NCBI RefSeq assembly: GCF_033126985.1
Contig: NZ_AP024714.1
Span: 1,178,001 to 1,242,000 of the forward strand
DNA from: Methylomarinovum caldicuralii
GTDB taxonomy: Bacteria > Pseudomonadota > Gammaproteobacteria > Methylococcales > Methylothermaceae
Direction of reading: 5' to 3'
Length of the DNA stretch: 64,000 bases
The notes under the pieces are model-generated. The model was not told the DNA's origin, did not search any database, and was given only the letters and a program-made list of their open reading frames with translations. Position numbers and translations under genes: made by a program. Shown one piece after another: positions 29,301-37,979 of this stretch; position 1 is the first letter of the stretch, and every line of letters begins with the position of its first letter.

Positions 29301-29587
29301 AGGGTCAGGCGCTCGATGGTGAGGCAGCGCCGGCGCAGATCCAGGGGCCGCCAGGAAAGCGCCAGCCGCCGGCTGCGGGCCTGAATCTCCGGGGTGTGGT
29401 AGGTCACTTCCTCCAGGGTGAGGGTCTTTAGCAGGATGCCTTCGATCCGCCCGATTTCCACAGCCGGGAGCAGCCGGTCCGCCAGTCGCAGCAGCGCCCG
29501 GGTGCCCCCTTCGGTGGCCGCAAGGCCCAGGAATGCCGCCGGCAGCCCCAGAACCAGCAACAGCAGGCTGAATAGCAGTCGTCTCAC
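26381..29587 (-). CDS. tamB: TamB, translocation and assembly module subunit
   Basis: A 1068-residue protein anchored in the inner membrane by an N-terminal helix (LLFSLLLLVLGLPAAFLGLA, residues 4-23). A long beta-helical, AsmA-like periplasmic region follows, and the TamB/DUF490 C-terminal domain has TIRLVDGKFAAYGQ, SGRIIFSGPIDNPAID and VGYAFDVFSG-like strands. With TamA it forms a bridge across the periplasm that helps insert certain outer-membrane proteins and/or carries phospholipid. It is shorter than E. coli TamB (1259). The ATG overlaps the tamA stop by 4 bases. The last ~80 residues carry EEEALAWLLTGRSL, a strong TamB signature. Confidence 0.95.
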   Translation of the reverse strand: MRRLLFSLLLLVLGLPAAFLGLAATEGGTRALLRLADRLLPAVEIGRIEGILLKTLTLEEVTYHTPEIQARSRRLALSWRPLDLRRRCLTIERLTLTDPEIVLPESGEAAAITLPAVTLPLRIELRALDVTGFVVQQGESRTVLERLSLAATLEGSRLDLTRLEGQMGALTLAGGGRLRLEDDYPLNMVADWTYAGEPSFQGRAILRGNLRRLELDHRFQAPFAVTTAGSIQNPLETPQLDLAGGWEQLAWPPDGGEWRAGAGRYRLTGTLEDYRLSLQTQVRGKQLPPTRIDLSGRGNLESLTFDPLTAEGKSGHLTIRGKVAWQPALAWQLTLEGRDLDPGVWRQDWPGRLSLTAAVQGALAPVLAVEADIETLRGTLRRQPLEAKGRIRYRKGDLEAKAFQLEWGGNRLHLEGRAGDRLDLGLQLDAPRLDRLDPRLRGRVSGRGRLEGERRRPRLTAQLKGQNLSWDRSLRIAVLNLEAAGHPDDPAGHLRLEMQQLRLDNLTWQAISLTGSGSPAAHRLRLEARNPQGFAVITARGGWRPGAAAWDGTIEHVPLSLLQPLLPETKIRGALTGRFSFRQSGEKRRATLAWQLEEAVLETATSTGAPLRLDLSSGKGEAALEDPFLQADMVLPLPQGGLEAHIETRLDTHDLEGRVGVRVGSLAPLQALVPRLESLEGRLQGETWIAGTWEHPRLRGRLDLTDAATTVADAGIRLEQVEIHATGTGERIAIRGGATSGGGSLRLTGIWNPQDSLANLNLQGERFLAADLPQAKVRISPDLRLHAKGGKMEITGLVRVPEARLVMQKTLLPGQEPEMVTVSGDEVILGRPPPAKRPPLNLTARVRLVLGEAVFFEGYGIDSRLSGELLLTYRPPLPRAEGTIRLVDGKFAAYGQKLAIDSGRIIFSGPIDNPAIDLRVRRRIRREGITVTLEVTGFAREPRIRIASDPPIKEEEALAWLLTGRSLKRLRQQNGGSGRQALVQAAASLGLGYLQDLGLGQIAQVEFEEGFLTLGRYLTPTLYLGYAFDVFSGAGEMLVRYRLWRNLLLEGRAGQTRSVDLFYTLETD

Positions 29588-31314
29588 AGCAGCGCCCCGA
29601 AGGTGAAGTGGATACGCAGGTCCGCTTCATCATGGATCACCGGCGTGGCCAGATCCAGACGCAGCAGCCCCACCGGAGAGAACCAGCGCAGCCCCACCCC
29701 GGCGCCGAAGCGGGTGGCGCGCCCCAGCCCGCTGAAACCATCGTAGGCGTTGCCGGCGTCGAAAAAGGCCGCCACCCCCCAGTTGCCCCAGACCATTTGC
29801 TCGTATTCCCAGCTGATGACGCCCAGATAACGCCCCCCGACCACCTTGCCTTCCGCATTCCTGGGTCCCAGGCGCTGGTAGCCGTAGCCGCGGATGCTGT
29901 CGTCGCCCCCGGCGAAGAAGCGGAAGCTGGCGGGCACGTTGGCAAAGCGGGTCGACTTCAGCGCTCCCATCTCCCAGCGGTGCACCAGGCGCGCCCGCCA
30001 GGGCAGCGGCCAGACGTATTTGCCCCACAACCGCAGGCGGCCGAACTGGACCGCGTTCCCGCTCAGCGTGGCGCCTCCCTGGACAGTGAAATCGAATTTG
30101 AAGCCGCGGGTGATGCGGCCGTTCACCTCCTTGGCCTGCCTTCGGCTCCAGCTGGCCTGGGGCAGCAGCAGCAGGGACTGGACCGGATCCTCGCCGCCGG
30201 TCCGCGAACGTTCGTAGTTGAGTTTCAGGGACAAGGTCTCGTTCCAGCGGTCGCGGGGATGGACGTAAGCGGCGTTGAGGGCGGCCTGATGCGAGGTGAA
30301 AGTGTCCAGATTCTGACGCCGCAGGCCGGCGTCCAGCTGCAGGTGTTCCCGCAGGGGATCGGCCAGGGGGATGCGGTAGCCGGCGCGCAGGCTGGCGTCG
30401 ATGAAGGAGAGCCGCAGGTCGCTGTTCCATCTGTGGCCGCGGCGATTGAGGTAGCGGTCCTGGTAGCTGAAGGTCAGGCGGGGGCCGGTGTTGGTGTCGA
30501 AGCCGAGGCCGAAGCGGTACTGGCGGCGCTTTTGCGGTTCCAGGGTGACGGTCACCGGCACCTCCGGCCTTGGTTGCGGCCGGGGGTGGGTTTTGACCCG
30601 CACGGCGGTGAAATAACCGCTGTCGCTCAGGCGACGGTGCAACAGGGCCAGGCGTTCTGCCTCGTAGGGATCGCCTGGTTTCACGTTGAGATAGCGGCGC
30701 ACGAAGTCCGGGTCGAGGATGTCCTGCCGGATTTCGATGGCGCCGATGCGGTAGCGGGGGCCCGAATCGAAAACCAGACGGATGAAGGCGCGGTTGCTGC
30801 GGGGGTCCACCTCAAGCCGGTGTACCCGGAAGCGGGCGTCGAAATAGCCCCGCCGCAGCGCCAGGTTCTGGAAAGTCAGCTTCAGCGCTTCGTAGCGGTC
30901 GTGGCGGAGCGGATCGCCGGGGCGCAGGGGCAGGTTGCGGCGTAGGCGTTCGAACTCCGGATCTTCGGCCGCCTCTCCTTCGATCTGGAGATCGACGGCG
31001 GCGATGTGGACCCGGGGGCCGGGATCGACCTGCAGCAGTAGTTCCCAGCACTCGCCGCTGCGCTGGAATGCCAGCTTTTCGATGCGGGCGTGGTAGTAGC
31101 CCAGGGCCCGGGCGGCGGCATCCACCTCCTTGGCGATGCGCTTTCGCAGCCGCTGCCGCCCCGCCGGGGGCAGGTTGCAGGGTTGGTCGGAAAGGTTGAG
31201 ATGGGCCCGGATGTTTTCCCGCAGCGCTTCCGTGCCGCCCTGGATGTGGATCCGGGGCTGGGGGCTTGCGGCGCAGCAGGCGGCAAAGGCCAGCAGCAAC
31301 AAAAACCGTCGCAT
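29584..31314 (-). CDS. tamA: TamA, outer-membrane BamA-family assembly protein
   Basis: A 576-residue outer-membrane protein (E. coli TamA 577). A signal peptide is present (MRRFLLLLAFAACCAAS). Three POTRA-type repeats lie at ~25-265 (ALGYYHARIEKLAF, RRGYFDARFRVHRLEV, DSGYFTAVRV). The C-terminal BamA-type 16-strand barrel contains the ADDSIRGY-like element (GGDDSIRGYGYQ) and ends in FTFGALL. The first ATG in good context is at 31314; the frame continues upstream to 31383 without a credible start. It is directly followed by tamB. Confidence 0.95.
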   Translation of the reverse strand: MRRFLLLLAFAACCAASPQPRIHIQGGTEALRENIRAHLNLSDQPCNLPPAGRQRLRKRIAKEVDAAARALGYYHARIEKLAFQRSGECWELLLQVDPGPRVHIAAVDLQIEGEAAEDPEFERLRRNLPLRPGDPLRHDRYEALKLTFQNLALRRGYFDARFRVHRLEVDPRSNRAFIRLVFDSGPRYRIGAIEIRQDILDPDFVRRYLNVKPGDPYEAERLALLHRRLSDSGYFTAVRVKTHPRPQPRPEVPVTVTLEPQKRRQYRFGLGFDTNTGPRLTFSYQDRYLNRRGHRWNSDLRLSFIDASLRAGYRIPLADPLREHLQLDAGLRRQNLDTFTSHQAALNAAYVHPRDRWNETLSLKLNYERSRTGGEDPVQSLLLLPQASWSRRQAKEVNGRITRGFKFDFTVQGGATLSGNAVQFGRLRLWGKYVWPLPWRARLVHRWEMGALKSTRFANVPASFRFFAGGDDSIRGYGYQRLGPRNAEGKVVGGRYLGVISWEYEQMVWGNWGVAAFFDAGNAYDGFSGLGRATRFGAGVGLRWFSPVGLLRLDLATPVIHDEADLRIHFTFGALL

Positions 31315-31319
31315 CCGTT

Positions 31320-31529
31320 TCAGGTGTTTCGGTAGGCTTCCAGCAACCTGCGCGCCTGCTCGCTTTCCTCGTCCTCGACCCACAGGCGCACCAGACCGCT
31401 GACCGGCAGCTGACCGATGCCACCCTGAAGGTAGTAGCCGCTGACATGGACGGTCAGGCCGTGCTGTTCCAGATAGTCTTTGACGATGTGGGCGTCGAGG
31501 ATGTCGTCGGCCTCGTAGACGGGCTGCAT
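31320..31529 (-). CDS. DUF2007 family small protein
   Basis: A 69-residue soluble protein. The N-terminus MQPVYEADDILDAHIVKDYLE and the later VSGYYLQGGIGQLPVSGLVR fit the DUF2007 ('putative signal transducing protein') fold. The function is not established. It lies 5 bases before tamA on the minus strand and so may be co-transcribed. An ATG at 31562 would add 11 residues ([11 protein letters not shown]), but family members usually start near the MQ and no better ribosome site is seen for the longer form. It is divergent from cca. Confidence 0.82.
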   Translation of the reverse strand: MQPVYEADDILDAHIVKDYLEQHGLTVHVSGYYLQGGIGQLPVSGLVRLWVEDEESEQARRLLEAYRNT

Positions 31530-31581
31530 GAGGTCACGGATGGGTGGGTTAAAATAATGCATTCTATCAAGCAGGAACAGG

Positions 31582-32859
31582 ATGATGCAGGTCTATCTGG
31601 TCGGGGGGGCGGTGCGCGACAAGCTTTTGGGGCTGCCGGTGAAGGAACGCGACTGGGTGGTCGTCGGCGAGACCCCGGAAAGCATGGAAAGACGCGGCTT
31701 CAAGCGGGTCGGCCGGGATTTTCCCGTCTTCCTCCATCCCGAAACCCACGAGGAGTACGCCCTGGCCCGGACCGAGCGCAAGGTGGCCCCGGGCCACCGC
31801 GGCTTTGTGGTCCACGCCTCGCCGGAGGTGCCCCTGGAGGAGGATCTAAGGCGCCGCGATCTGACCATCAACGCCATGGCGATGACGCCGGACGGCCGCC
31901 TCATCGATCCTTACGGCGGGCTTCGGGACCTGAAGGACCGGGTATTGCGCCACGTGTCCGAGGCGTTCGTGGAAGATCCTCTGCGGGTGCTGCGGGTGGC
32001 GCGCTTTGCCGCCAAGCTGGCCCATCTGGGATTCCAGGTGGCGCCGGAAACCCTGGCGCTGATGCGGCAAATGGTGGCTGCCGGCGAGGTCGACGCCCTG
32101 ACCCCGGAGCGGGTCTGGCAGGAGCTGGTCAAGGCGCTGGCGGAAAGGACACCGGCCCGGTTTTTCGAGGTGCTGCGCGAGTGCGGCGCCAACGCCCGCC
32201 TGTTTCCCGAGATCGAGCGGCTTTTCGGGGTGCCGCAGCCAGTGCAGTGGCATCCGGAGATCGACACCGGCATCCATACCCTGATGGCCTTGACCGCGGC
32301 GGCGCGGTTGACACCCGACACCGTCACCCGTTTCGCCGCTCTGACCCACGATCTGGGCAAGGGGCTGACCCCGCCGGAGATGTGGCCCAGTCACCGCGGC
32401 CACGAACAGCGCGGTCTCGAACCGCTGGCACAACTGTGCCAGCGCCTGAAGGCACCGCGCGCCTACCACCGTCTCGCCCGCAAGGTCATGCAGTATCACG
32501 GGCTGTGCCACCGGGTCTTCGAGCTCAAGCCTGCCACCATCGTCGAGGTGCTCTACCAGCTCGACGTCCTGCACGAGGACCGGGATTTCGAGCCGTTTCT
32601 CAAGGCCTGCGAGGCAGACGTGCGCGGCCGCAAGGGCTGGGAGGACAAGCCCTATCCCCAGGCCGACTGGTGGCGGGCGCTGCGGCGGGCGGCGCTGGCG
32701 GTCCGGGCCGGCGAGCTGGTGGCCAAGGGGCTCAGGGGGGAAGCGCTGGGAATCGAGCTGCGCCAGGCGCGTATCCGGGCGGTGGCGGCGGAAAAACGGC
32801 GGTTGCAGGCGAGCCGCCGGGATGATGTGCTCACCCAGGTGCCGGACAAAGCGCCTTGA
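31582..32859 (+). CDS. cca: CCA tRNA nucleotidyltransferase
   Basis: A 425-residue class II nucleotidyltransferase that adds or repairs the 3' CCA of tRNA. The nucleotidyltransferase head has [15 protein letters not shown] and [10 protein letters not shown], and a metal site follows. [12 protein letters not shown] and [15 protein letters not shown] are further signatures. An HD phosphohydrolase domain appears at ~210-330 ([14 protein letters not shown], with HRGHEQRG), as in E. coli Cca (412 residues). The start (MMQVYLVGG) has AGGAACAGG upstream. The last 29 bases overlap the convergent PilZ gene. Confidence 0.96.
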   Translation: MMQVYLVGGAVRDKLLGLPVKERDWVVVGETPESMERRGFKRVGRDFPVFLHPETHEEYALARTERKVAPGHRGFVVHASPEVPLEEDLRRRDLTINAMAMTPDGRLIDPYGGLRDLKDRVLRHVSEAFVEDPLRVLRVARFAAKLAHLGFQVAPETLALMRQMVAAGEVDALTPERVWQELVKALAERTPARFFEVLRECGANARLFPEIERLFGVPQPVQWHPEIDTGIHTLMALTAAARLTPDTVTRFAALTHDLGKGLTPPEMWPSHRGHEQRGLEPLAQLCQRLKAPRAYHRLARKVMQYHGLCHRVFELKPATIVEVLYQLDVLHEDRDFEPFLKACEADVRGRKGWEDKPYPQADWWRALRRAALAVRAGELVAKGLRGEALGIELRQARIRAVAAEKRRLQASRRDDVLTQVPDKAP

Positions 32860-33187
32860 AGTCGCGCTCCAGCAGCGCGCTGTCGCCGAGATTCAGTTCC
32901 ACCAGGCGGCGCAGCTCGCTCAGATCCTCCAGGCTGATATGCTCGCAGGCGAAACCGGCCCGCTCGCCCTGGTGGTGAACCCGGCGCAGGTGCAGGGTGA
33001 TGCAGTGGCCGGGCGTCAGCTCGATTTCCAGACGCCCGCGTGGAGGGAGGGGGGCGTCGGCCTGCAGCAGGCAGCCCTGCAGGGAAAGATCGACGATCCT
33101 GCAGGTGAACGCCCGTCCGTCGCCGTGGAAGCGGGCGGGAGCCTGGAACAGAATGCGGTGATAACGCCGTTTGTCCTCAGATGACAT
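32831..33187 (-). CDS. PilZ domain protein, putative c-di-GMP receptor
   Basis: A 118-residue protein made of one PilZ domain. The N-terminal RRYHRILF has the RxxxR-type arginines, and [14 protein letters not shown] matches the D/NxSxxG motif, so cyclic-di-GMP binding is likely. It follows the FHA gene with an 11-base overlap, so the two are translated together, and it overlaps the 3' end of cca on the opposite strand. A gammaproteobacterial protein of this size often regulates motility or surface functions. Its target here is unknown. Confidence 0.88.
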   Translation of the reverse strand: MSSEDKRRYHRILFQAPARFHGDGRAFTCRIVDLSLQGCLLQADAPLPPRGRLEIELTPGHCITLHLRRVHHQGERAGFACEHISLEDLSELRRLVELNLGDSALLERDFKALCPAPG

Positions 33188-33755
33188 CGAACAGCAGCCG
33201 GTTGCCGTTGATCTCGATGATGTCGCCCGGTTTCAGGGAGACGGTCCGGTCTCCCAGCGGTTCGCCGTTGAGGCGGATGGCATCGCCCTGCTCCAGGCTG
33301 GAGAGATAGAAGCCCTGTTTGCGGCGGGCGACCACGGCGATGCTGTCGCCGGCCTTGCCGAGACGGGTGAGGGCGCGTTTCAGGGGGACGATGCGGCCGA
33401 TGTTCTTGCCGTTGAGAAACTGCAGGGTAGCCTCCGGCGGTTTGGGGGCATGGGTGTCCGCTGGGCTGTCGTCGTGGAACAGCAGTGTGTGTTCGCCCAG
33501 CTGGATGCGGTCGCCGTCACGGAGGGCGTGCTGATCGACGACATGGCCGTTGACCGTGACTGGCTGAGGGCTCGCCTCGCAGAACAGCCGCGGACCGGAA
33601 GGGTGTTCCAGGTCGATGATGATCTGTTTGCCGGCCACTGCCGGGCTGTCGATGCGGATGGTGTTGTCGGGATCCCGGCCGACGGTCAGGATGCCCTCGT
33701 GGCAATGATGAATCTCGAGCGGATTGCCGTGGAAACTGACGGTCAGCTTCGCCAT
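33177..33755 (-). CDS. Double FHA domain protein
   Basis: A 192-residue soluble protein. The first FHA domain (residues 1-90) shows LTVGRDPDNTIRIDSP, and a second FHA-like domain (about 105-190) shows LTRLGKAGDSIAVVARRK and later IRLNGEPLGDR, GDIIEINGNRLLF. FHA domains bind phosphothreonine peptides, so a Ser/Thr kinase partner would be expected, but none is seen in this window. MAKLTVSFHG at ATG 33755 follows an AAGGGG site. The overlap with the PilZ gene suggests a joint signalling role, which is inferred. Confidence 0.85.
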   Translation of the reverse strand: MAKLTVSFHGNPLEIHHCHEGILTVGRDPDNTIRIDSPAVAGKQIIIDLEHPSGPRLFCEASPQPVTVNGHVVDQHALRDGDRIQLGEHTLLFHDDSPADTHAPKPPEATLQFLNGKNIGRIVPLKRALTRLGKAGDSIAVVARRKQGFYLSSLEQGDAIRLNGEPLGDRTVSLKPGDIIEINGNRLLFDVI

Positions 33756-33831
33756 GCGCGCCCCTTGACTGACAGGTGTTGGGTTTTTCTGAAAAGTATA
33801 GACCATGCCGGCGGCGCAGGCCGCTATCCGC

Positions 33832-35091
33832 TCATTTCTGCGGGTAGATTCTCACTTTGCCGACCACGTTGCCTTCCATTTCCAGGATTTCGACCTTGAA
33901 GCCGTTCAGGCGCAGGCTGGTGCCGGGGCTGGGGATGGTTTCCAGATGTTCCATGATCAGACCGTTGAGGGTCTTGGGGCCGGCGGTGGGCAGCTCCCAG
34001 CCGGTGACGCGGTTGAGCTCCCGGATCGAGATGCCGGCATCGACGATGTAGCTGCCGTCCTTCTGCGGTTGCACCAGACTCTCATCCTCGGTCAGCTCGC
34101 CCACCAGCTCCTGGATGATGTCGGTCAGGGTCACCAGGCCGATGACGTCGCCGTACTCGTCCACCACCAGGGCGAAGCGCTTGTGGTGCTTCTTGAAATC
34201 CACCAGCAGCTGGTGCAGGGGCGTGTTTTCCGGCACGAAGTGGATCTCGTCCAGGTTCTGGCGCAGGGTTTCCTTGTCGAAGGCGTCGGCCGGAATCTTC
34301 GGCAGCAGTTTGCGGAGATGAAGCAGGCCGATGACGTTGTCGATGCTTTTTTTGAAGACCGGCAGGCGGGTGTGGCGGCTGTTTTTGATCTGTTCGATGA
34401 TGGTTTCGATGGGGTCGTCGAGATCGATGCCGCAGATTTCCTGGCGCGGTATCATCACGTCCTCCACCGTGGCGCTTTCCAGGTCCAGGATGGTCAGGAG
34501 CATGTTGTGATAGCGCTCCGGCAGGCGGGCGCCGGCCTCGGCGACCACGGTGCGCAGCTCCTCCGCCGACAGCACGTTGGCCGGGGATTGCTTCAGGCGG
34601 ATCCCCAGCAGGCGCAGGAAGAGGTTGGTGATCAGGTTGACCAGCCACACCAGGGGATACAACAGCCGCAGCAGCGGCAGCAGGATCCAGACCGCGGTGA
34701 AGGCCACTTTTTCCGGGTGGGTGGCGGCCAGGGTCTTGGGGGCCACCTCGGCGAAGATCAGGATCACCAGGGTCAAAATTCCGGCAGCGATGGCGATGCC
34801 GGCCTCGCCGTAGAGACGTAGGGCGATCACCGTGGTCAGCGAGGAGGCGAGAATGTTGACGAAATTGTTGCCCAGCAGGATCAGCCCGATCAGACGGTCG
34901 GGGCGTTGCAGCAGTTTCTGGGCGCGCAGGGCGCTGGGATGCTTCTGCTTGGCCAGATGCTGCAGGCGGTAGCGGTTGAGGGCCATCAGGGCGGTTTCCG
35001 AACCGGAAAAGAAGGCAGAAAGCAGGATCAGAACCCCCAGGGCGCTGAACAATAGGCTCAAAGGGAGGTCGTTCAACAAAGGCGGGATCAC
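33832..35091 (-). CDS. CNNM/CorC-type transporter with CBS pair (HlyC/CorC family)
   Basis: A 419-residue inner-membrane protein. The N-terminal DUF21/CNNM domain has several membrane helices (LLFSALGVLILLSAFFSGSE, NNFVNILASSLTTVIAL, AGILTLVILIFAEVAPK). A tandem CBS pair follows (MIPRQEICGIDLDD, VVDEYGDVIGLVTLTDIIQE), then a C-terminal CorC/HlyC domain. CNNM-family proteins are implicated in magnesium or cobalt efflux and resistance; the substrate here is not shown. The ATG at 35091 has a very short, AT-rich leader. Confidence 0.92.
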   Translation of the reverse strand: MIPPLLNDLPLSLLFSALGVLILLSAFFSGSETALMALNRYRLQHLAKQKHPSALRAQKLLQRPDRLIGLILLGNNFVNILASSLTTVIALRLYGEAGIAIAAGILTLVILIFAEVAPKTLAATHPEKVAFTAVWILLPLLRLLYPLVWLVNLITNLFLRLLGIRLKQSPANVLSAEELRTVVAEAGARLPERYHNMLLTILDLESATVEDVMIPRQEICGIDLDDPIETIIEQIKNSRHTRLPVFKKSIDNVIGLLHLRKLLPKIPADAFDKETLRQNLDEIHFVPENTPLHQLLVDFKKHHKRFALVVDEYGDVIGLVTLTDIIQELVGELTEDESLVQPQKDGSYIVDAGISIRELNRVTGWELPTAGPKTLNGLIMEHLETIPSPGTSLRLNGFKVEILEMEGNVVGKVRIYPQK

Positions 35092-35179
35092 TCCATAAAA
35101 TAAAAAACTAAGGGAATCTGTTTTCTAAGGCCCGGGGGGTGTGATGTCAAGTTTTGCCGTGTGAGCGGGTGACGGATTT

Positions 35180-35208
35180 TTGACTTTCCCGGCGCGGGAT
35201 GCTTTACT
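35180..35208 (+). promoter_or_regulatory. Possible sigma-70 promoter of fleQ
   Basis: TTGACT (-35) and TTTACT (-10) with a 17-base spacer, ending 36 bases before the fleQ ATG. Only the general pattern supports it. Confidence 0.35.
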
Positions 35209-35244
35209 TTGCCCGCTGCGAACGAGTCATTCTGTTAGCCAGCC

Positions 35245-36645
35245 ATGAATTTGCAATCGCTACTGCTGGTGGCTCCCGAGACGGAGGACCGCCGCCAGAT
35301 CCAGGCTGTCCTTGAGTTTTGCGAATACCCGGTGGTCACCGCGGCTCCCGACGAGCTCGAGCAAATCCTGCCCGAGGCCGGGGACTTCCGTACCGCCATC
35401 ATCGCCGCCTCCCAGGGGCTGGCCAGGACGGTCCAGACCCTGAAACGCCACAGTCCCGCCACCCCGCTGGTGGTGCTGCGCCGCCGCGGGGAGGGGGGGA
35501 GTCTGCCGACCGGGGTGGTGGCAGACGTGACCGCGACGCTGGACTGGCCCACCACGTATCCGCTCCTGACCGAACTGCTGCAGCGCCTGCTGCGCGAGCG
35601 GGAAACGAAAAAACCGCGCCGGCCGATGGAACTGTTCCGCAGCCTCTCCGGCGACAGTCCTGCCATCCGCCAGACCCGGCGTCTCATCGAGCAGGTGGCC
35701 GACACCGACGTGACGGTGCTGATCTTGGGGGAGTCGGGCACCGGCAAGGAAGTGGTCGCGCGCAACCTGCACTATCACTCCTCACGGCGCAACAAGCCCT
35801 TCGTCCCCGTCAACTGCGGGGCCATCCCGGCGGAACTGCTGGAAAGCGAGTTGTTCGGTCACGAGAAGGGGGCCTTCACCGGCGCCCTCAGCGCCCGCCA
35901 GGGGCGTTTCGAGATGGCCGAAGGCGGCACCCTGTTCCTAGACGAGATCGGCGACATGCCGCTCAACATGCAGGTCAAGCTGTTGCGGGTGTTGCAGGAG
36001 CGCTGTTTTGAACGGGTCGGCAGCAACCGCAGCATCCAGTGCGACGTGCGCGTGATCGCCGCCACCCACCGCAATCTTGAGGAGGAAATCCGCGCCGGCC
36101 GTTTCCGCGAGGACCTTTATTACCGTCTCAACGTCTTCCCCATCGAGGTGCCGGCCTTGCGTGAGCGGGGCGAGGACATTCCGGCGCTGGTTGCCGATCT
36201 CATCGCCCGGATCGAAAACGAAAAGCGCGGTTCGGTGCGCCTCACCGCCGCGGCCCTGGAAGTCCTCAAACGCTACGACTGGCCCGGCAACGTCCGCGAA
36301 CTGGCCAATCTGATCGAGCGCCTGGCGGTTCTCTATCCCTACGGCGTGGTCGATGTCTCCGACCTGCCGGAGAAGATCCTGCGCAAAGTCGACGCTGCGC
36401 CGCCACCGAAGCCGCCGACGGAGGCCCCGTTGCCGTCCGCCGCACCTGCAGCGACGCTGCCGGAGGAAGGGCTCGATCTCAAGCAGCATATCAGCAGTCT
36501 GGAGAAGGAACTGATCCGTCAGGCCCTGGAGGAGACCGGCGGTGTCGTCGCCCACGCCGCCAAGCGCCTGAAAATGCGTCGCACCACCCTGGTGGAGAAG
36601 CTGCGCAAATACGGCCTCCGCGGCGAGGATGCGGCGGAAATTTGA
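35245..36645 (+). CDS. fleQ: Sigma-54-dependent flagellar master regulator FleQ
   Basis: A 466-residue enhancer-binding protein. The N-terminal 115 residues form a degenerate receiver without the usual acceptor aspartate. The AAA+ domain (~130-360) has Walker [11 protein letters not shown], the sigma-54 contact loop GAFTGA ([13 protein letters not shown]) and Walker [13 protein letters not shown] Fis-type helix-turn-helix lies at the C-terminus ([21 protein letters not shown]). FleQ/FlrA proteins start the flagellar gene cascade and bind cyclic-di-GMP. Position directly before fleS/fleR, and sigma-54 sites before fleS and fliE, support this assignment. Confidence 0.94.
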   Translation: MNLQSLLLVAPETEDRRQIQAVLEFCEYPVVTAAPDELEQILPEAGDFRTAIIAASQGLARTVQTLKRHSPATPLVVLRRRGEGGSLPTGVVADVTATLDWPTTYPLLTELLQRLLRERETKKPRRPMELFRSLSGDSPAIRQTRRLIEQVADTDVTVLILGESGTGKEVVARNLHYHSSRRNKPFVPVNCGAIPAELLESELFGHEKGAFTGALSARQGRFEMAEGGTLFLDEIGDMPLNMQVKLLRVLQERCFERVGSNRSIQCDVRVIAATHRNLEEEIRAGRFREDLYYRLNVFPIEVPALRERGEDIPALVADLIARIENEKRGSVRLTAAALEVLKRYDWPGNVRELANLIERLAVLYPYGVVDVSDLPEKILRKVDAAPPPKPPTEAPLPSAAPAATLPEEGLDLKQHISSLEKELIRQALEETGGVVAHAAKRLKMRRTTLVEKLRKYGLRGEDAAEI

Positions 36646-36688
36646 CGCCCCCTTCCGTAACCGCCTGATGCGACAGGCAGTTATTTTT

Positions 36689-36704
36689 TGGCATCACTCC
36701 TGCA
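36689..36704 (+). promoter_or_regulatory. Sigma-54 promoter of fleS-fleR
   Basis: TGGCATCACTCCTGCA matches the -24/-12 consensus TGGCACG-N4-TTGCW with invariant GG and GC and exact spacing. It lies 41 bases before the fleS start and fits activation by FleQ. Confidence 0.8.
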
Positions 36705-36744
36705 TTCATCCCGGTGGAAACGGATGAACCGCTGTGAGTGAGCC

Positions 36745-37959
36745 GTGATCGATCTTGACACCCTGGACAGTCCGGAAAAGCTCAAACAGGCCTTCGAGGT
36801 CTTCAACCAGCTGTCCCAAACCCTGACGGACTCCTACCGTGAACTGGAGAACCAGGTCGCGCGCCTGAACCGGGAGCTGGCCGCCGCCCGTAGCGAGCGC
36901 CTCAAGACCCTGACCGAGAAGGAGCAGCTCGCCAACAAGCTGCAGCGTCTGCTGGAGGCCCTGCCCGGCGGAGTGGTGGTGGTCGACGACGAGGGCGTGG
37001 TGGTCGAGTGCAACCCGGCCGCGGTGCAGTTGCTGGGGGAGCCGTTGCTGGGGGAACGCTGGGACGACATCGTCGCCCGCAGCTTCGCCGCCGGCTGCGA
37101 CAATCCCCACGAGCGCCGTCTGCGCAACGGTCGTATCGTCAGCATCTCGGCGCGTTCCCTGGGGGAGACGCCGGGACAGATCCTGCTGCTTGCCGACATC
37201 AGCGAGATGCGCGCCCTCCAGGATCTGGTGGATCAGCACAAGCGGCTGTCGGCGATGGGAGAAATGGTGGCGAGCATGGCCCATCAGGTCCGCACCCCCC
37301 TGGCGGCGGCGATACTGTACGCCTCGCAATTGGGCAGTCCCCATCTGGAGGAAAACCAGCGTAAGCGTTTCAGTCAGCGGATTCTGGAACGGCTGCGCCA
37401 TCTGGAACGCCAAGTCAACGACATGCTGATCTTCGCCCGCGAGGGGCGCTTCGTCACCGACCGGATCCGGGTGGGGGATTTCTTGTGCCGCCTGCGTGAG
37501 GCCGCAGAACCCCATTTCGCCACCACCGACGCGCGTCTGGAAAGCGTCAGCGACTGCGACGACGAAGTGTTCCTCGGCAACGCCGAAGCGCTGTCGGGCG
37601 CCTGCCTCAACCTGCTCACCAACGCCCTGGAGGCGCTCAGGGGGCGGGGGCGGGTCCAGATCAAAGCCGAACCAGCCGGCGTGGACGGGTGGTGTCTCAG
37701 CGTCAGTGACGACGGGCCCGGGATCGAACCTGCGGTCAGGACGCGGATCTTCGAGCCATTCTACACCACCCGCCCCAACGGCACCGGTCTGGGGCTGGCG
37801 GTGGTCGACGGCATCGTCAAGGCCCATGGCGGGCGGGTGAGCTGCGACAGCGAACCGGGCAGGGGCACGACCTTCCGCATTTATCTGCCGCTGGCCTCGC
37901 AGGCGGTGCCGCTGGCCAGCGGTGGGGATTTCCAAAGCCGGCCGCTGCCGATGCTGTGA
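36745..37959 (+). CDS. fleS: Flagellar sensor histidine kinase FleS
   Basis: A 404-residue soluble two-component kinase (FlrB type). A coiled coil at ~15-65 is followed by a PAS domain (~70-165; GVVVVDDEGVVVECNPAAVQ). The phosphoacceptor His is in the H box SMAHQVRTPLAAA, and the HATPase domain has the N box (LLTNALEAL), DDGPGIEP, then GTGLGLAVVDGIVKAHGG. It phosphorylates FleR to turn on later flagellar genes. It starts with GTG at 36745 (MIDLDTLDSPEKL). No membrane segment is seen, typical of FleS. Confidence 0.94.
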   Translation: MIDLDTLDSPEKLKQAFEVFNQLSQTLTDSYRELENQVARLNRELAAARSERLKTLTEKEQLANKLQRLLEALPGGVVVVDDEGVVVECNPAAVQLLGEPLLGERWDDIVARSFAAGCDNPHERRLRNGRIVSISARSLGETPGQILLLADISEMRALQDLVDQHKRLSAMGEMVASMAHQVRTPLAAAILYASQLGSPHLEENQRKRFSQRILERLRHLERQVNDMLIFAREGRFVTDRIRVGDFLCRLREAAEPHFATTDARLESVSDCDDEVFLGNAEALSGACLNLLTNALEALRGRGRVQIKAEPAGVDGWCLSVSDDGPGIEPAVRTRIFEPFYTTRPNGTGLGLAVVDGIVKAHGGRVSCDSEPGRGTTFRIYLPLASQAVPLASGGDFQSRPLPML

Positions 37960-37979
37960 CGATGACAGGAGAAGGCAAG

